From NCBI RefSeq assembly GCF_013408825.1, contig NZ_JACCBZ010000006.1, forward strand, positions 310,001-374,000: DNA of 64,000 nucleotides, written 5' to 3'. The position numbers and the translations under genes were made by a program. Source of the stretch: Mucilaginibacter tundrae (GTDB taxonomy: Bacteria > Bacteroidota > Bacteroidia > Sphingobacteriales > Sphingobacteriaceae). Each line of letters opens with the position of its first letter. Position 1 is the stretch's first letter. Positions 1 through 7,923 of this stretch are shown here, one piece after another. The notes under the pieces are model-generated. The model had not been told where the DNA came from, searched no databases, and was given only the letters and a program-made list of their open reading frames with translations.

Positions 1-764
1 CCGATATGGTACCGGCTTTGGCATCAAGGGTAAAAAATCAATTAGGGATTACAAACCCGGATACCGTAGCTTACGATTTACCATTTGGCTGCGCTGGATG
101 GTTACAGGGGGTGATACAAGCCGACGGCTATATCCGTTCCGGAGATGCTAAAAAGGTTTTAATTATTGGTGCGGAAACACTATCGCGTATTTGCGATCCG
201 CACGACAGGGATAGCATGATATATGCCGATGGCGCCGGTGCAGTTATTTTAGCCGCCACTGAAAGTGAAGAACCTGTTGGCATTATATCACATACTACAA
301 AATCATATGCTAATGAGCTGACTTATGTATTAAAAATGTGCAAATCTGCTCATCCGGAATACACCGGCGATAGATTGTTTTTAAAAATGCAGGGGCGCAA
401 ACTCTATGAGCATGTATTGAAGATTGTTCCGGGTGTCATTAAGGAGTGCATAACTAAAGCAGGCTTATCAATAGAAGACATGGACAAGCTACTTATCCAC
501 CAAGCTAATAATAAGATGGATGAAGCTGTGCTTAAGCAGTTGTATGAGCTTTATGATATTAAATCGCCATCAACTGATATTATGCCGATGACCATTTCGT
601 GGTTGGGCAATAGTTCTGTTGCTACTTTACCTACTTTATACGACCTTATTGAACGAAATAAATTCGAGGGACAGGAATTCACAGCAGGCACAATGATGGT
701 TTTCGCAGCGGTAGGCGCCGGAGTGAATGTAAATGCGGTAGTATATAAGATACCGGCTAAATAG
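1..764 (+). CDS. 3-oxoacyl-ACP synthase III family protein (KAS III-like), 5'-truncated
   Basis: The gene runs in from outside the window, so only the last 253 or so codons are seen. KAS III enzymes condense an acyl-CoA with malonyl-ACP. The Cys-His-Asn triad is recognisable: the nucleophile in PFGCAGW (nt 90-92), the histidine in LLIHQANNKMDE, and the asparagine in the LGNSSVATLP stretch near the C-terminus. The GAGAVILA glycine loop typical of thiolase folds is also present. I cannot tell housekeeping FabH from the many FabH-like enzymes of secondary lipid or pigment pathways, because the N-terminus and upstream genes are missing. The stop at 762-764 is followed within 10 bp by a small inverted repeat. 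Confidence 0.88.
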   Translation, partial: DMVPALASRVKNQLGITNPDTVAYDLPFGCAGWLQGVIQADGYIRSGDAKKVLIIGAETLSRICDPHDRDSMIYADGAGAVILAATESEEPVGIISHTTKSYANELTYVLKMCKSAHPEYTGDRLFLKMQGRKLYEHVLKIVPGVIKECITKAGLSIEDMDKLLIHQANNKMDEAVLKQLYELYDIKSPSTDIMPMTISWLGNSSVATLPTLYDLIERNKFEGQEFTAGTMMVFAAVGAGVNVNAVVYKIPAK

Positions 765-770
765 TCCAAT

Positions 771-807
771 TGTCATTGCTGTAAGGAGGAACGCCGCGGC
801 AATGACA
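771..807. repeat. Short inverted repeat (TGTCATTGC family)
   Basis: TGTCATTGC at 771-779 and its exact complement GCAATGACA at 799-807 enclose 19 bases. The same word begins the perfect inverted repeat at 29789 and is the core of the outer arms at 37955. It lies between the convergent KAS III-like gene and cysM and could also act as a weak transcription stop. Confidence 0.6.
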
Positions 808-850
808 TAACTTTATAATTGCAAAGTCGGGGGATAGTAATGACGTTGGT

Positions 851-1723
851 TTACCCAAACAGGTTACTACTCAAGTAGCGGTCGCCCCTATCGCAGCAGA
901 TAAAAACTATAGTGCCACTGGTTAATTCCTGTGCTAATTTAATGGATGCCGATAAGGCTCCGCCACTACTCATCCCGGCAAATATACCTTCTTCTTTAGC
1001 CATTCTTCTGGCCATTAAAGTCGCCTCGTCTTCCGATATATCCATCACCCTGTCAACTCTTTTTGGATCGAATATTTTAGGTAGATAAGCTTCTGGCCAT
1101 CTGCGTATGCCAGGTATTGATGAACCTTCAATTGGCTGGCAACCCACTATTTGTATATCCGGATTAACTTCTTTTAGATATTTAGAGCATCCCATAATCG
1201 TACCTGTGGTACCCATCGCGCTTACAAAATGCGTTATCTGTTGATTGGTATCGCGCCAAATCTCAGGACCTGTGGTTTTATAGTGAGCCATGTAGTTATC
1301 GTGGTTGGCAAACTGATTCAGCATAAAATAATCATCACCAGCTGCCTTTTCTTCCGCATAGTCACGGCAAACTTCAATATCCTTTAGCAGGGTAACTTTC
1401 GCGCCAAATGCCTCCATGGTTAAGGTACGTTCACGGGTAGAGTTTGCTGGCAAAACCAGTTCGATCTCCAAACCAAATAATGAAGCTATCAAAGCCAACG
1501 CTATACCAGTATTGCCGCTCGTGGCTTCAATAAGCTTAGTTCCCGGTTTAATATCTCCTCGATCTAAAGCGCTTTTGATCATGTTTAATGCCGCACGATC
1601 TTTTACGCTTCCACCCGGGTTATTACCCTCCAGCTTACCAAATATTTTAACATTTGGATTGGGGTTTAAGCGTTTTATTTCAACCAAAGGTGTGTTGCCT
1701 ATCAAATCTAATATACCAGCCAT
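851..1723 (-). CDS. cysM: Cysteine synthase B (O-acetylserine sulfhydrylase)
   Basis: A PLP-dependent beta-replacement enzyme that makes cysteine from O-acetylserine and a sulfide donor. The protein (290 aa) starts with the family signature LIGNTPLVEIKRL. It has the PLP lysine in NPGGSVKDRA (about residue 41), the ATSGNTG substrate loop (about residues 66-72) and the GTTGTIMG phosphate-binding loop. The length fits the short CysM type. The start lies one base after the stop of cysE, so the two genes form a tight minus-strand operon covering both steps from serine to cysteine. The choice of CysM over CysK rests on length and the GGSVKDRAA form of the lysine motif. Confidence 0.92.
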   Translation of the reverse strand: MAGILDLIGNTPLVEIKRLNPNPNVKIFGKLEGNNPGGSVKDRAALNMIKSALDRGDIKPGTKLIEATSGNTGIALALIASLFGLEIELVLPANSTRERTLTMEAFGAKVTLLKDIEVCRDYAEEKAAGDDYFMLNQFANHDNYMAHYKTTGPEIWRDTNQQITHFVSAMGTTGTIMGCSKYLKEVNPDIQIVGCQPIEGSSIPGIRRWPEAYLPKIFDPKRVDRVMDISEDEATLMARRMAKEEGIFAGMSSGGALSASIKLAQELTSGTIVFICCDRGDRYLSSNLFG

Positions 1724-1724
1724 G

Positions 1725-2531
1725 TTAATCTGCTTTAATTGAAACTTTTATAGTAGGATCATGAAATATTCGTGAGTTTGATGGCACACTGGCTGTTAAC
1801 CATACATTACCCCCAATTATACTATCGTGCCCTATGATTGTTTCGCCACCTAAAATAGTAGCGCCTGAATAAATAACCACATTATCCTCTACAGTTGGAT
1901 GACGCTTAGTATTTGCCATGCTTTTAGCAACACTTAACGCGCCTAAAGTTACGCCCTGGTACAATTTTACGTTTTTACCTATTTGAGTTGTTTCACCGAT
2001 CACGGTTCCTGTACCATGATCTATGTAAAAATATTCATCGATAACTGCAGCGGGGTGAATATCAATACCTGTTTTTGAATGCGCATGCTCTGTAAGTATC
2101 CGCGGTAAAACTGGGATCTCATACTTGTAAAGCAAATGCGCTAAGCGATAAAAGGAAATGGCAAAGAACCCCGGGTAAGTACGTACAACTTCAAATTCGC
2201 TGATAGCGGCAGGGTCGCCTTTAAAGATAGCTTCGATATCGGTATTTAATACCCGGTATATCTCGGGTAACTCATTAAAAAACGCTTCAGCAAGCTTCTC
2301 GTTATCGCAATTGCAGCAGGCTTTGGTAGCGTCCATTATTTTGCAAAGCTCTGCTTTAAGCTTTGCAAATTTTTCTTCTAATTGCTGTATCGATAAAAAT
2401 ATGTGTTTCGACTGCTCGGGATATAGCAATCGTATCACCTGCAATGCCCACCTGGTAATTGTTTTATTAGAAGGTACAGCAGCTGAGCTTTGCTGCTTAT
2501 TTAACAATTGCCATAGGAAGTCTTCGTCCAT
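1725..2531 (-). CDS. cysE: Serine O-acetyltransferase
   Basis: Transfers acetyl from acetyl-CoA to serine, the committed step of cysteine synthesis. The 268-residue protein has an N-terminal helical region (about 1-110) and a C-terminal left-handed beta-helix built from hexapeptide repeats. Signature stretches are IDIHPAAVIDEYFYIDHGTG with the catalytic His region, GETTQIGKNVKLYQGVTLGA, and KRHPTVEDNVVIYSGATILG. It resembles the EpsC/SAT form common in Bacteroidota. It is the first gene of the cysE-cysM operon. The C-terminus ends IKVSIKAD, without the usual CysE terminal isoleucine that inserts into O-acetylserine sulfhydrylase, so complex formation is uncertain. Confidence 0.9.
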   Translation of the reverse strand: MDEDFLWQLLNKQQSSAAVPSNKTITRWALQVIRLLYPEQSKHIFLSIQQLEEKFAKLKAELCKIMDATKACCNCDNEKLAEAFFNELPEIYRVLNTDIEAIFKGDPAAISEFEVVRTYPGFFAISFYRLAHLLYKYEIPVLPRILTEHAHSKTGIDIHPAAVIDEYFYIDHGTGTVIGETTQIGKNVKLYQGVTLGALSVAKSMANTKRHPTVEDNVVIYSGATILGGETIIGHDSIIGGNVWLTASVPSNSRIFHDPTIKVSIKAD

Positions 2532-2626
2532 AAATATACCGAAACAAATATTTTACAAGTTTAGATAAAATATTGCTGTAGATGTAAAAAAGAGACAAAG
2601 GTTGTTTTTTAATGACATAATAATAA

Positions 2627-3919
2627 TCAATACACAGGTGGATTAAACCCGGCAATTGCGTCCACATTACCTACGTAGCCCCATCTAAGGCCCTTTATGT
2701 AATAACTAATAACATTATTAAGCTGCTCAACTGTTACCATATTTACTAATTGTGGCAAATCGTCATCGTATTGCCAATTGCCTAAAATTTCTGCACGGCC
2801 GAGGCTATTCGTTATTTCGGCGGTACTTTGCTCATTAATATAACTGGTGGTTATATAAGTATTTTTTATATGTTGTAACCATTCATCATCGTATCCTCTG
2901 GCCTGCACTTGTTTTAATACGGTTAACATTGCTTCCATCACCTTTTGCGGGTTATTGGAACTCGCCGTCAGTATACTAACAGGCATCCGTAATTGCAATA
3001 TGTTTGCGCCAGGATCATATGCCAGGCTCTGGCTTGACCTGATATATGCATATAGATTACCCGAAAGCCCGCTTAAAGCCAATCTGAATGGCACAAAATC
3101 AGGGCTGGTAAATTCCGGGGCATTCATAACGGCGCCTACATAATTTATTTTAATATCCTGTGCTCTGCTAAGTAATTTATTATCAATTAATGGTGGCGTA
3201 GTTAAATTAGGCGCTGTATACGGCGCTGATCTAATATTATTAAAGGCACGCAAAATTTTCTCAAACAATTCGTCCTTGGTTATATTACCCACCACCACTA
3301 TAAACATCTGGTTTTTATTTAGTATCTTGTTGTAATAATCTTTTAAATCATCAGCGGTAATATCTGCAACTGTTTGTTCGGTGCCGATTGGATTTATGGC
3401 ATATGGTGTATTGGCGAAGGCATTCTTCATTAATACGTCAGAAAGGTTATTATTGGCCTTTGAATAATAACTTTTAATGTATGATAATATCCTCTCTTTC
3501 AAAAGATCAGTTTGGGAAGCATCAAATACAGGGTTATTTACAGCATCTGTAAATAGGTCCCAGCCTGTGTTAAAATATTTAGCTATGCAGTTAAGCTGGA
3601 TAAATCCAGCATCGTAACCCGAGTCGCCAAATATCGAGATACCATATTTATCGCAGGTATCCCTAAAAGCATCGGCGCTATATTTTTTTGTACCACATTG
3701 GGTTGTGGCTTCAAGCGCAAGGTTTTCAATGCCAGCTTTTATTATCGGATAATTGGTAACACCTCCCCTAAAATAAACCCTCACGTTAATAACCTTTTTT
3801 ACAGATGGCTTAAAAATTACCTTAATTCCCTCAACAGTGAACGATGTTGTGGTTGACTGTGCCAATAACGTGTTAAACCCGGTGCTTAAAACAGTCAGGA
3901 TCAATAATATTTTTTTCAT
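2627..3919 (-). CDS. M16 (insulinase-like) peptidase homologue, R/Y-type, no zinc motif
   Basis: A secreted 430-residue protein: signal peptide at 1-21 ending LLAQS, then the two-lobed M16 fold. Where an active M16 enzyme has HxxEH, this one reads GIENLALEATTQCGT (residues 63-77), so no zinc ligands are present. It keeps the partner-type R/Y pair in YIRSSQSLAYD (R294, Y301), which in heterodimeric M16 enzymes binds substrate in the inactive subunit. It lies 12 bp downstream of another M16 gene and is almost certainly co-transcribed with it. It probably acts in the periplasm as half of a heterodimer, but its companion also lacks the zinc motif. Confidence 0.85.
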   Translation of the reverse strand: MKKILLILTVLSTGFNTLLAQSTTTSFTVEGIKVIFKPSVKKVINVRVYFRGGVTNYPIIKAGIENLALEATTQCGTKKYSADAFRDTCDKYGISIFGDSGYDAGFIQLNCIAKYFNTGWDLFTDAVNNPVFDASQTDLLKERILSYIKSYYSKANNNLSDVLMKNAFANTPYAINPIGTEQTVADITADDLKDYYNKILNKNQMFIVVVGNITKDELFEKILRAFNNIRSAPYTAPNLTTPPLIDNKLLSRAQDIKINYVGAVMNAPEFTSPDFVPFRLALSGLSGNLYAYIRSSQSLAYDPGANILQLRMPVSILTASSNNPQKVMEAMLTVLKQVQARGYDDEWLQHIKNTYITTSYINEQSTAEITNSLGRAEILGNWQYDDDLPQLVNMVTVEQLNNVISYYIKGLRWGYVGNVDAIAGFNPPVY

Positions 3920-3931
3920 AATCGAGCAATT

Positions 3932-5296
3932 TTATTTGAAGAAGCTGTCTGCATTTGATTGAGCTCTTAAATCAGGGTTAATTAGTAGCCCTGCACTATA
4001 TGGCCGGTTCTTAATATATTTATCTACATATAACTTAAGTTCAGCCTTTGTTACTTTTTTCAAATTTCCGTTATATTCTAATGGATAATTTATTGAAGCT
4101 GCCGTCCACCAAAATGATAAAGTATGTACATAATTGGTTGTTATTTCTTCTTCCCTTATATTTTTTATTTCGAGCATTCTCCTGGAGGTTTCTATCTGCT
4201 CTTCTGTAAAATAATCATCACTGTCCATCAGTTCAATTTGCCGTTTAACTTCCTCTATGCATTCCTTTATTTTATCCGGATTTGGGGTTATAGCCAAACT
4301 TATTGGGCCAACGTATTTACAGGTAAGATAACCGATATGTATATTGGATGCCAGGCCTGATTGTATCAAGGCCTTATGGAACCTTGATGAGTTTTGATTG
4401 ACGATATCTGAAAACACATCGGCCGTATAGGTGGATGCTATATCATTACGAGTATCAGGCCCTTGCCAATAAATTTCGATATAAGGCACGTTCGCTTGTT
4501 TAGATTCTACTATGGTGTAAGATGATTTCTTGAGCGGTTCAAAAGCAGGTATAGGCCATTTGGTAAAGGGATCAAAGGGCGCGGGGGCCCAATCGCCATA
4601 TATGTGTTCTATCTCGTTAAAAACAGCTTCATGCGATACGTCACCTCCAACTATCATAATCGCGTTATTTGGGTAAAAGTATCGTGTTTTAATACCGTTA
4701 AGCATAATAGGTGTAGCACCATTTATCACCTGTGCGTTACCATTTGGGCTTTTCCTGCTATAAAGGCTGCCCCACAGATGCTTCCTTATAGAATCGCCAA
4801 GCACATAATAAGGATTTGATTCCCCTTCGCTTCGCTGATTTCTAAAAGTTTTCTTTGCTTTCTCTAGTTCATCTTCATCCATTTTAGGGTATCTGATCGC
4901 GGTATTCATGAAATTTAACCCCTTAACAAAATTTGCAGTTGGCAAAGTAAAATATGTGGTGGCATATTCGCTAGAAGCAATAGAATTCCTTAACTGCATC
5001 CCCAATCCGCCCGCATGATAGTTTAAATCCTGTTGGTTTTCATAATCTCTGTTCCCCATTTCAAGCATTGACAGATATAAAAACGTTAAGCCATTCACGT
5101 CATCAGTTTCAGTAAATGAGCCTGCCTTGAAAGATAAAACAACTGTTGCCAATGGCACACTGTGATCTTCAACTACTAAGATTTCGAGTCCATTAGGTAG
5201 CTTTTTGTGAAATATGTTTTCAGTTAGTTTTTCCTGGGCATTACACAATAATGCACAGGCAGTTAATAAAATAATCAGGGCGTATGTTTTGGCCAT
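3932..5296 (-). CDS. M16 (insulinase-like) peptidase homologue with degenerate zinc site
   Basis: A secreted 454-residue M16-fold protein with a signal peptide at about 1-20. It is the first gene of the pair with 2627-3919. The opening NGLEILVVEDHSVPLATVVLSF aligns with the start of M16 peptidases, but the zinc motif position reads GLTFLYLSMLEMGN (residues 69-82), in which both histidines and the first glutamate of HxxEH are replaced. In most Bacteroidota pairs this first subunit carries the intact site. The R/Y pair of the other subunit type is also missing (SRFHKALIQSGLASN). It may be a scaffold, chaperone or binding protein rather than a protease. Confidence 0.83.
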   Translation of the reverse strand: MAKTYALIILLTACALLCNAQEKLTENIFHKKLPNGLEILVVEDHSVPLATVVLSFKAGSFTETDDVNGLTFLYLSMLEMGNRDYENQQDLNYHAGGLGMQLRNSIASSEYATTYFTLPTANFVKGLNFMNTAIRYPKMDEDELEKAKKTFRNQRSEGESNPYYVLGDSIRKHLWGSLYSRKSPNGNAQVINGATPIMLNGIKTRYFYPNNAIMIVGGDVSHEAVFNEIEHIYGDWAPAPFDPFTKWPIPAFEPLKKSSYTIVESKQANVPYIEIYWQGPDTRNDIASTYTADVFSDIVNQNSSRFHKALIQSGLASNIHIGYLTCKYVGPISLAITPNPDKIKECIEEVKRQIELMDSDDYFTEEQIETSRRMLEIKNIREEEITTNYVHTLSFWWTAASINYPLEYNGNLKKVTKAELKLYVDKYIKNRPYSAGLLINPDLRAQSNADSFFK

Positions 5297-5479
5297 AAGG
5301 TGTGGTTGAGGCTGTTAAATTAGACAAAAAAATTAAACGAACAATATTGATGATCAGAAAACAATAATATTCTAATGATTGAACCGGGGCTAGTTTAAAG
5401 ATTCTCACAAATTATAGTAGCTTTATAATGCTATTTGTGGTGTAACTAAACATAAATAACCTTGTCTTATTTATACGAT

Positions 5480-6943
5480 ATGAAAAAAACAATATTTAGC
5501 TTTTTGCTTTTTGCCGGACTCATAAACCAAACCTTTGCACAACAATTTAAAGTTAGCTATGCCGATAGCATTTTTAACAAACCTTTTACCGGCCGCGTTT
5601 TGCTGTATCTATCCAAAGACAATAAAATGCCTAAAAGCGGAGCGGCGGGTGAAGAGATCTTCCCCTGTTTTTCTGTGTATGTAAAAAATGTTAAGCCGGG
5701 GCAAAGCATTGTTTTTGATGATAAAGCAGTATCCTATCCTACTCCCCTGTCAGATATTGAGCGAGGTAAGTATTATGTACAAGCCGTGTGGGACCGCGAC
5801 CTTGGAGGCAGGGCCATATCTGAAAGCCCAGGCAATTTGTATAGCGTTAGCGAACTTGTAAACATCACTAAGGATTACAGCAAAATATTTAACCTTACGG
5901 CAACCAAGGTGGTGCCCGAACCAACTTTTACAAACACTCAATACGCTAAAGAAATAAAAGCACCGTCCGCATTATTAAGTGGCTTTTTGAAGGAACCAAT
6001 GACCGTTAACGGCACGGTTTTACTACCAAAAGAATATTATACTGAACCTAATAGAAAGTTCCCGGTGTTATTTGTGGTATTTGGGTACGGTGGCGACTAT
6101 CACCGCTTGTCGGGTTTTGCTAACCCATCCGCGCCTATTGATACCACGGTTTGTATCACTGTTTATTTAGATGGTAATTGCGCACTAGGGCATTGTGTTT
6201 ATGCCAACAGCGACAATAACGGCCCCTGGGGCGATGCATTAACAACAGAATTTATCCCTTACCTGGAAAAAAACTATCGCTGCAATGGCGCGCATCTAAT
6301 AACTGGGCATAGTAGCGGTGGCTGGACGGTTTTATGGCTGCAAACACATTACCCTAAAGTATTTGACGGTTGCTGGTCAAGCTCGCCTGACCCGGTTGAT
6401 TTCAGGAGTTTTCAAAGAATAGACTTGTATAAAGATCGCAATATGTATTATGGTAAAGACAGCACACTAAACCTTACCGGTACAGTAGCCGGACGCTTTC
6501 CATGGTTTGATATGAAGGACTGCTACCGTATGGAACACGTGATTTATCGTGGTGAGCAAATGCACTCTTTTGACGCTGTTTTTAGTAAAAAAGGAAAAGA
6601 TGGAGAACCTGAGCGAATTTGCAATAACGAAACTGGCGAAATTGATAGCAATGTATTTCAGCATTGGAAAAACTACGACATATCCTTATATCTCCGCAAT
6701 AACTGGGACAAAATAAAACCCGATTTAGATGGTAAAGTACGTGTAACAGTAGGCAAACAGGATAATTTTTTACTTAACTACGCCGTAGTAATGCTTGAGG
6801 GAGAAATGAAGAAGTTAAACTCTACATTTGTATTTCAATATTATCCTGGCGACCACTTTACTGTATCCACGCCTGAATTCAGGAAGGATGGCAACGCCTT
6901 TTTGGAACAGAAATACGCGGAATGGCTGGCTAAAAATAAATAG
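5480..6943 (+). CDS. Secreted alpha/beta-hydrolase, putative esterase (esterase D/feruloyl esterase-like)
   Basis: A 487-residue exported hydrolase. ATG at 5480 is preferred over the upstream TTG at 5462 because it begins a clean signal peptide (MKKTIFSFLLFAG, cleaved after TFAQ). Residues about 22-170 form an all-beta N-terminal region. The rest is an esterase domain with the nucleophile elbow GHSSG (Ser278) and an upstream oxyanion-type loop near VVFGYGGDYH. The late GDHFT motif probably supplies the catalytic histidine. Substrate cannot be read from the sequence; such enzymes cleave carbohydrate or siderophore esters. It stands alone, converging on the XRE-GAF gene 5 bp away. Confidence 0.78.
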   Translation: MKKTIFSFLLFAGLINQTFAQQFKVSYADSIFNKPFTGRVLLYLSKDNKMPKSGAAGEEIFPCFSVYVKNVKPGQSIVFDDKAVSYPTPLSDIERGKYYVQAVWDRDLGGRAISESPGNLYSVSELVNITKDYSKIFNLTATKVVPEPTFTNTQYAKEIKAPSALLSGFLKEPMTVNGTVLLPKEYYTEPNRKFPVLFVVFGYGGDYHRLSGFANPSAPIDTTVCITVYLDGNCALGHCVYANSDNNGPWGDALTTEFIPYLEKNYRCNGAHLITGHSSGGWTVLWLQTHYPKVFDGCWSSSPDPVDFRSFQRIDLYKDRNMYYGKDSTLNLTGTVAGRFPWFDMKDCYRMEHVIYRGEQMHSFDAVFSKKGKDGEPERICNNETGEIDSNVFQHWKNYDISLYLRNNWDKIKPDLDGKVRVTVGKQDNFLLNYAVVMLEGEMKKLNSTFVFQYYPGDHFTVSTPEFRKDGNAFLEQKYAEWLAKNK

Positions 6944-6948
6944 CCTTA

Positions 6949-7641
6949 TCAGGCTATTTTCAATTTAGATGCATCTTTTTCAATTCCACCTAAATGAAAA
7001 GAAATAAGTTCTGCAAATGAGGTAAAAAGTTCAATAGTTTCCGGATTGTTAACTTTTGCCGGTTTTGGGTCGATGGCGCAAAGTGTGCCAAAAAATGACC
7101 CATCCTGTCGCAAAATGGGCACTGATATATAGCTTTGAAAGCCATATAATGCTGGTGTTGGATGCTGCGCGTAAAATTTATCCTGGCTAACATCATCAAT
7201 TATTACAGCTTCGCTACTTTGGCGAATCTCGTTGCAAATAGTTGTCACCAGGTTTAATTCGCTGCCTGCTTCAAGGCCAAAACCAATTTTATCACATACG
7301 CTACACGCTATCCATTTATCTTCGGTAACCCTGGCGACGGCGGCAAAGCCCATACCAGTGGAGCTGCAAATAATCTCCAGTATTTTAGGTACAATATCAA
7401 TTTTGCTAATTGAGGCGACATCGGGGTGTATTGCAGGCGGCTCAATCAAATTACTTAGTGGCACTTCCAAAACTTCGGCAATAACAAGCAATGTTTCCAG
7501 CTTTACCCTTATATAACCAAGTTCAAGCTTGCTATAAGCATTTTGCGAAATATTAAGTTTACCGGCGAGATAGTCTTGTGAATAATTTCTGTAGAGCCTG
7601 GCATTTTTAATATTTGCTCCTGTGATTTTATCACTATACAT
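6949..7641 (-). CDS. XRE-family helix-turn-helix regulator with GAF sensor domain
   Basis: A 230-residue cytoplasmic protein. Residues about 8-64 form a Cro/CI-type helix-turn-helix (NIKNARLYRNYSQDYLAGKL, SQNAYSKLELGYIRV). Residues about 78-220 form a GAF domain, with the phrases FYAQHPTPALYGFQSYISVP and GSFFGTLCAIDPKPA typical of GAF domains related to bacterial phytochrome or fRMsr proteins. It has no kinase or output domain besides the DNA-binding part, so it is a one-component sensor. It is divergent from the glycosyltransferase operon at 7924, with several palindromes in the 282 bp between them. This makes it a candidate regulator of that operon and of itself. Confidence 0.85.
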   Translation of the reverse strand: MYSDKITGANIKNARLYRNYSQDYLAGKLNISQNAYSKLELGYIRVKLETLLVIAEVLEVPLSNLIEPPAIHPDVASISKIDIVPKILEIICSSTGMGFAAVARVTEDKWIACSVCDKIGFGLEAGSELNLVTTICNEIRQSSEAVIIDDVSQDKFYAQHPTPALYGFQSYISVPILRQDGSFFGTLCAIDPKPAKVNNPETIELFTSFAELISFHLGGIEKDASKLKIA

Positions 7642-7779
7642 AGGGTATTGGCTTATAATTCATTTACTAAACAGAACGTGTTACAGTAAGTAATTGTTTT
7701 TAAAATACTTACAACTTTAATGCATTAAATTGTGACATTATCCAACAACATTTACAGGTAAATTGGTATGATTTATGCG

Positions 7780-7873
7780 TCCTGTAGCATACAGGAACAT
7801 AATTGAGCTAAAAAGTGCATTTAAACCTGTTAAACAGGCAAAACTGCAAACAATCACGTATACAATTGTATAC
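7780..7873. promoter_or_regulatory. Palindrome cluster in the divergent control region
   Basis: Three dyads lie in the 282-bp gap between the XRE-GAF regulator and the GT4 operon: TCCTGTAgcaTACAGGA (7780-7796), CCTGTTaAACAGG (about 7826-7838) and the perfect 16-bp palindrome GTATACAATTGTATAC (7858-7873), 50 bp before the GT4 start. The first two share the half-site CCTGT. They are plausible operators; the binding protein is inferred only from position. Confidence 0.4.
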
Positions 7874-7923
7874 AAAACGCTTTTATTTTAATATTTTCTA
7901 TCTAAAATACATTCTACCCTTCT

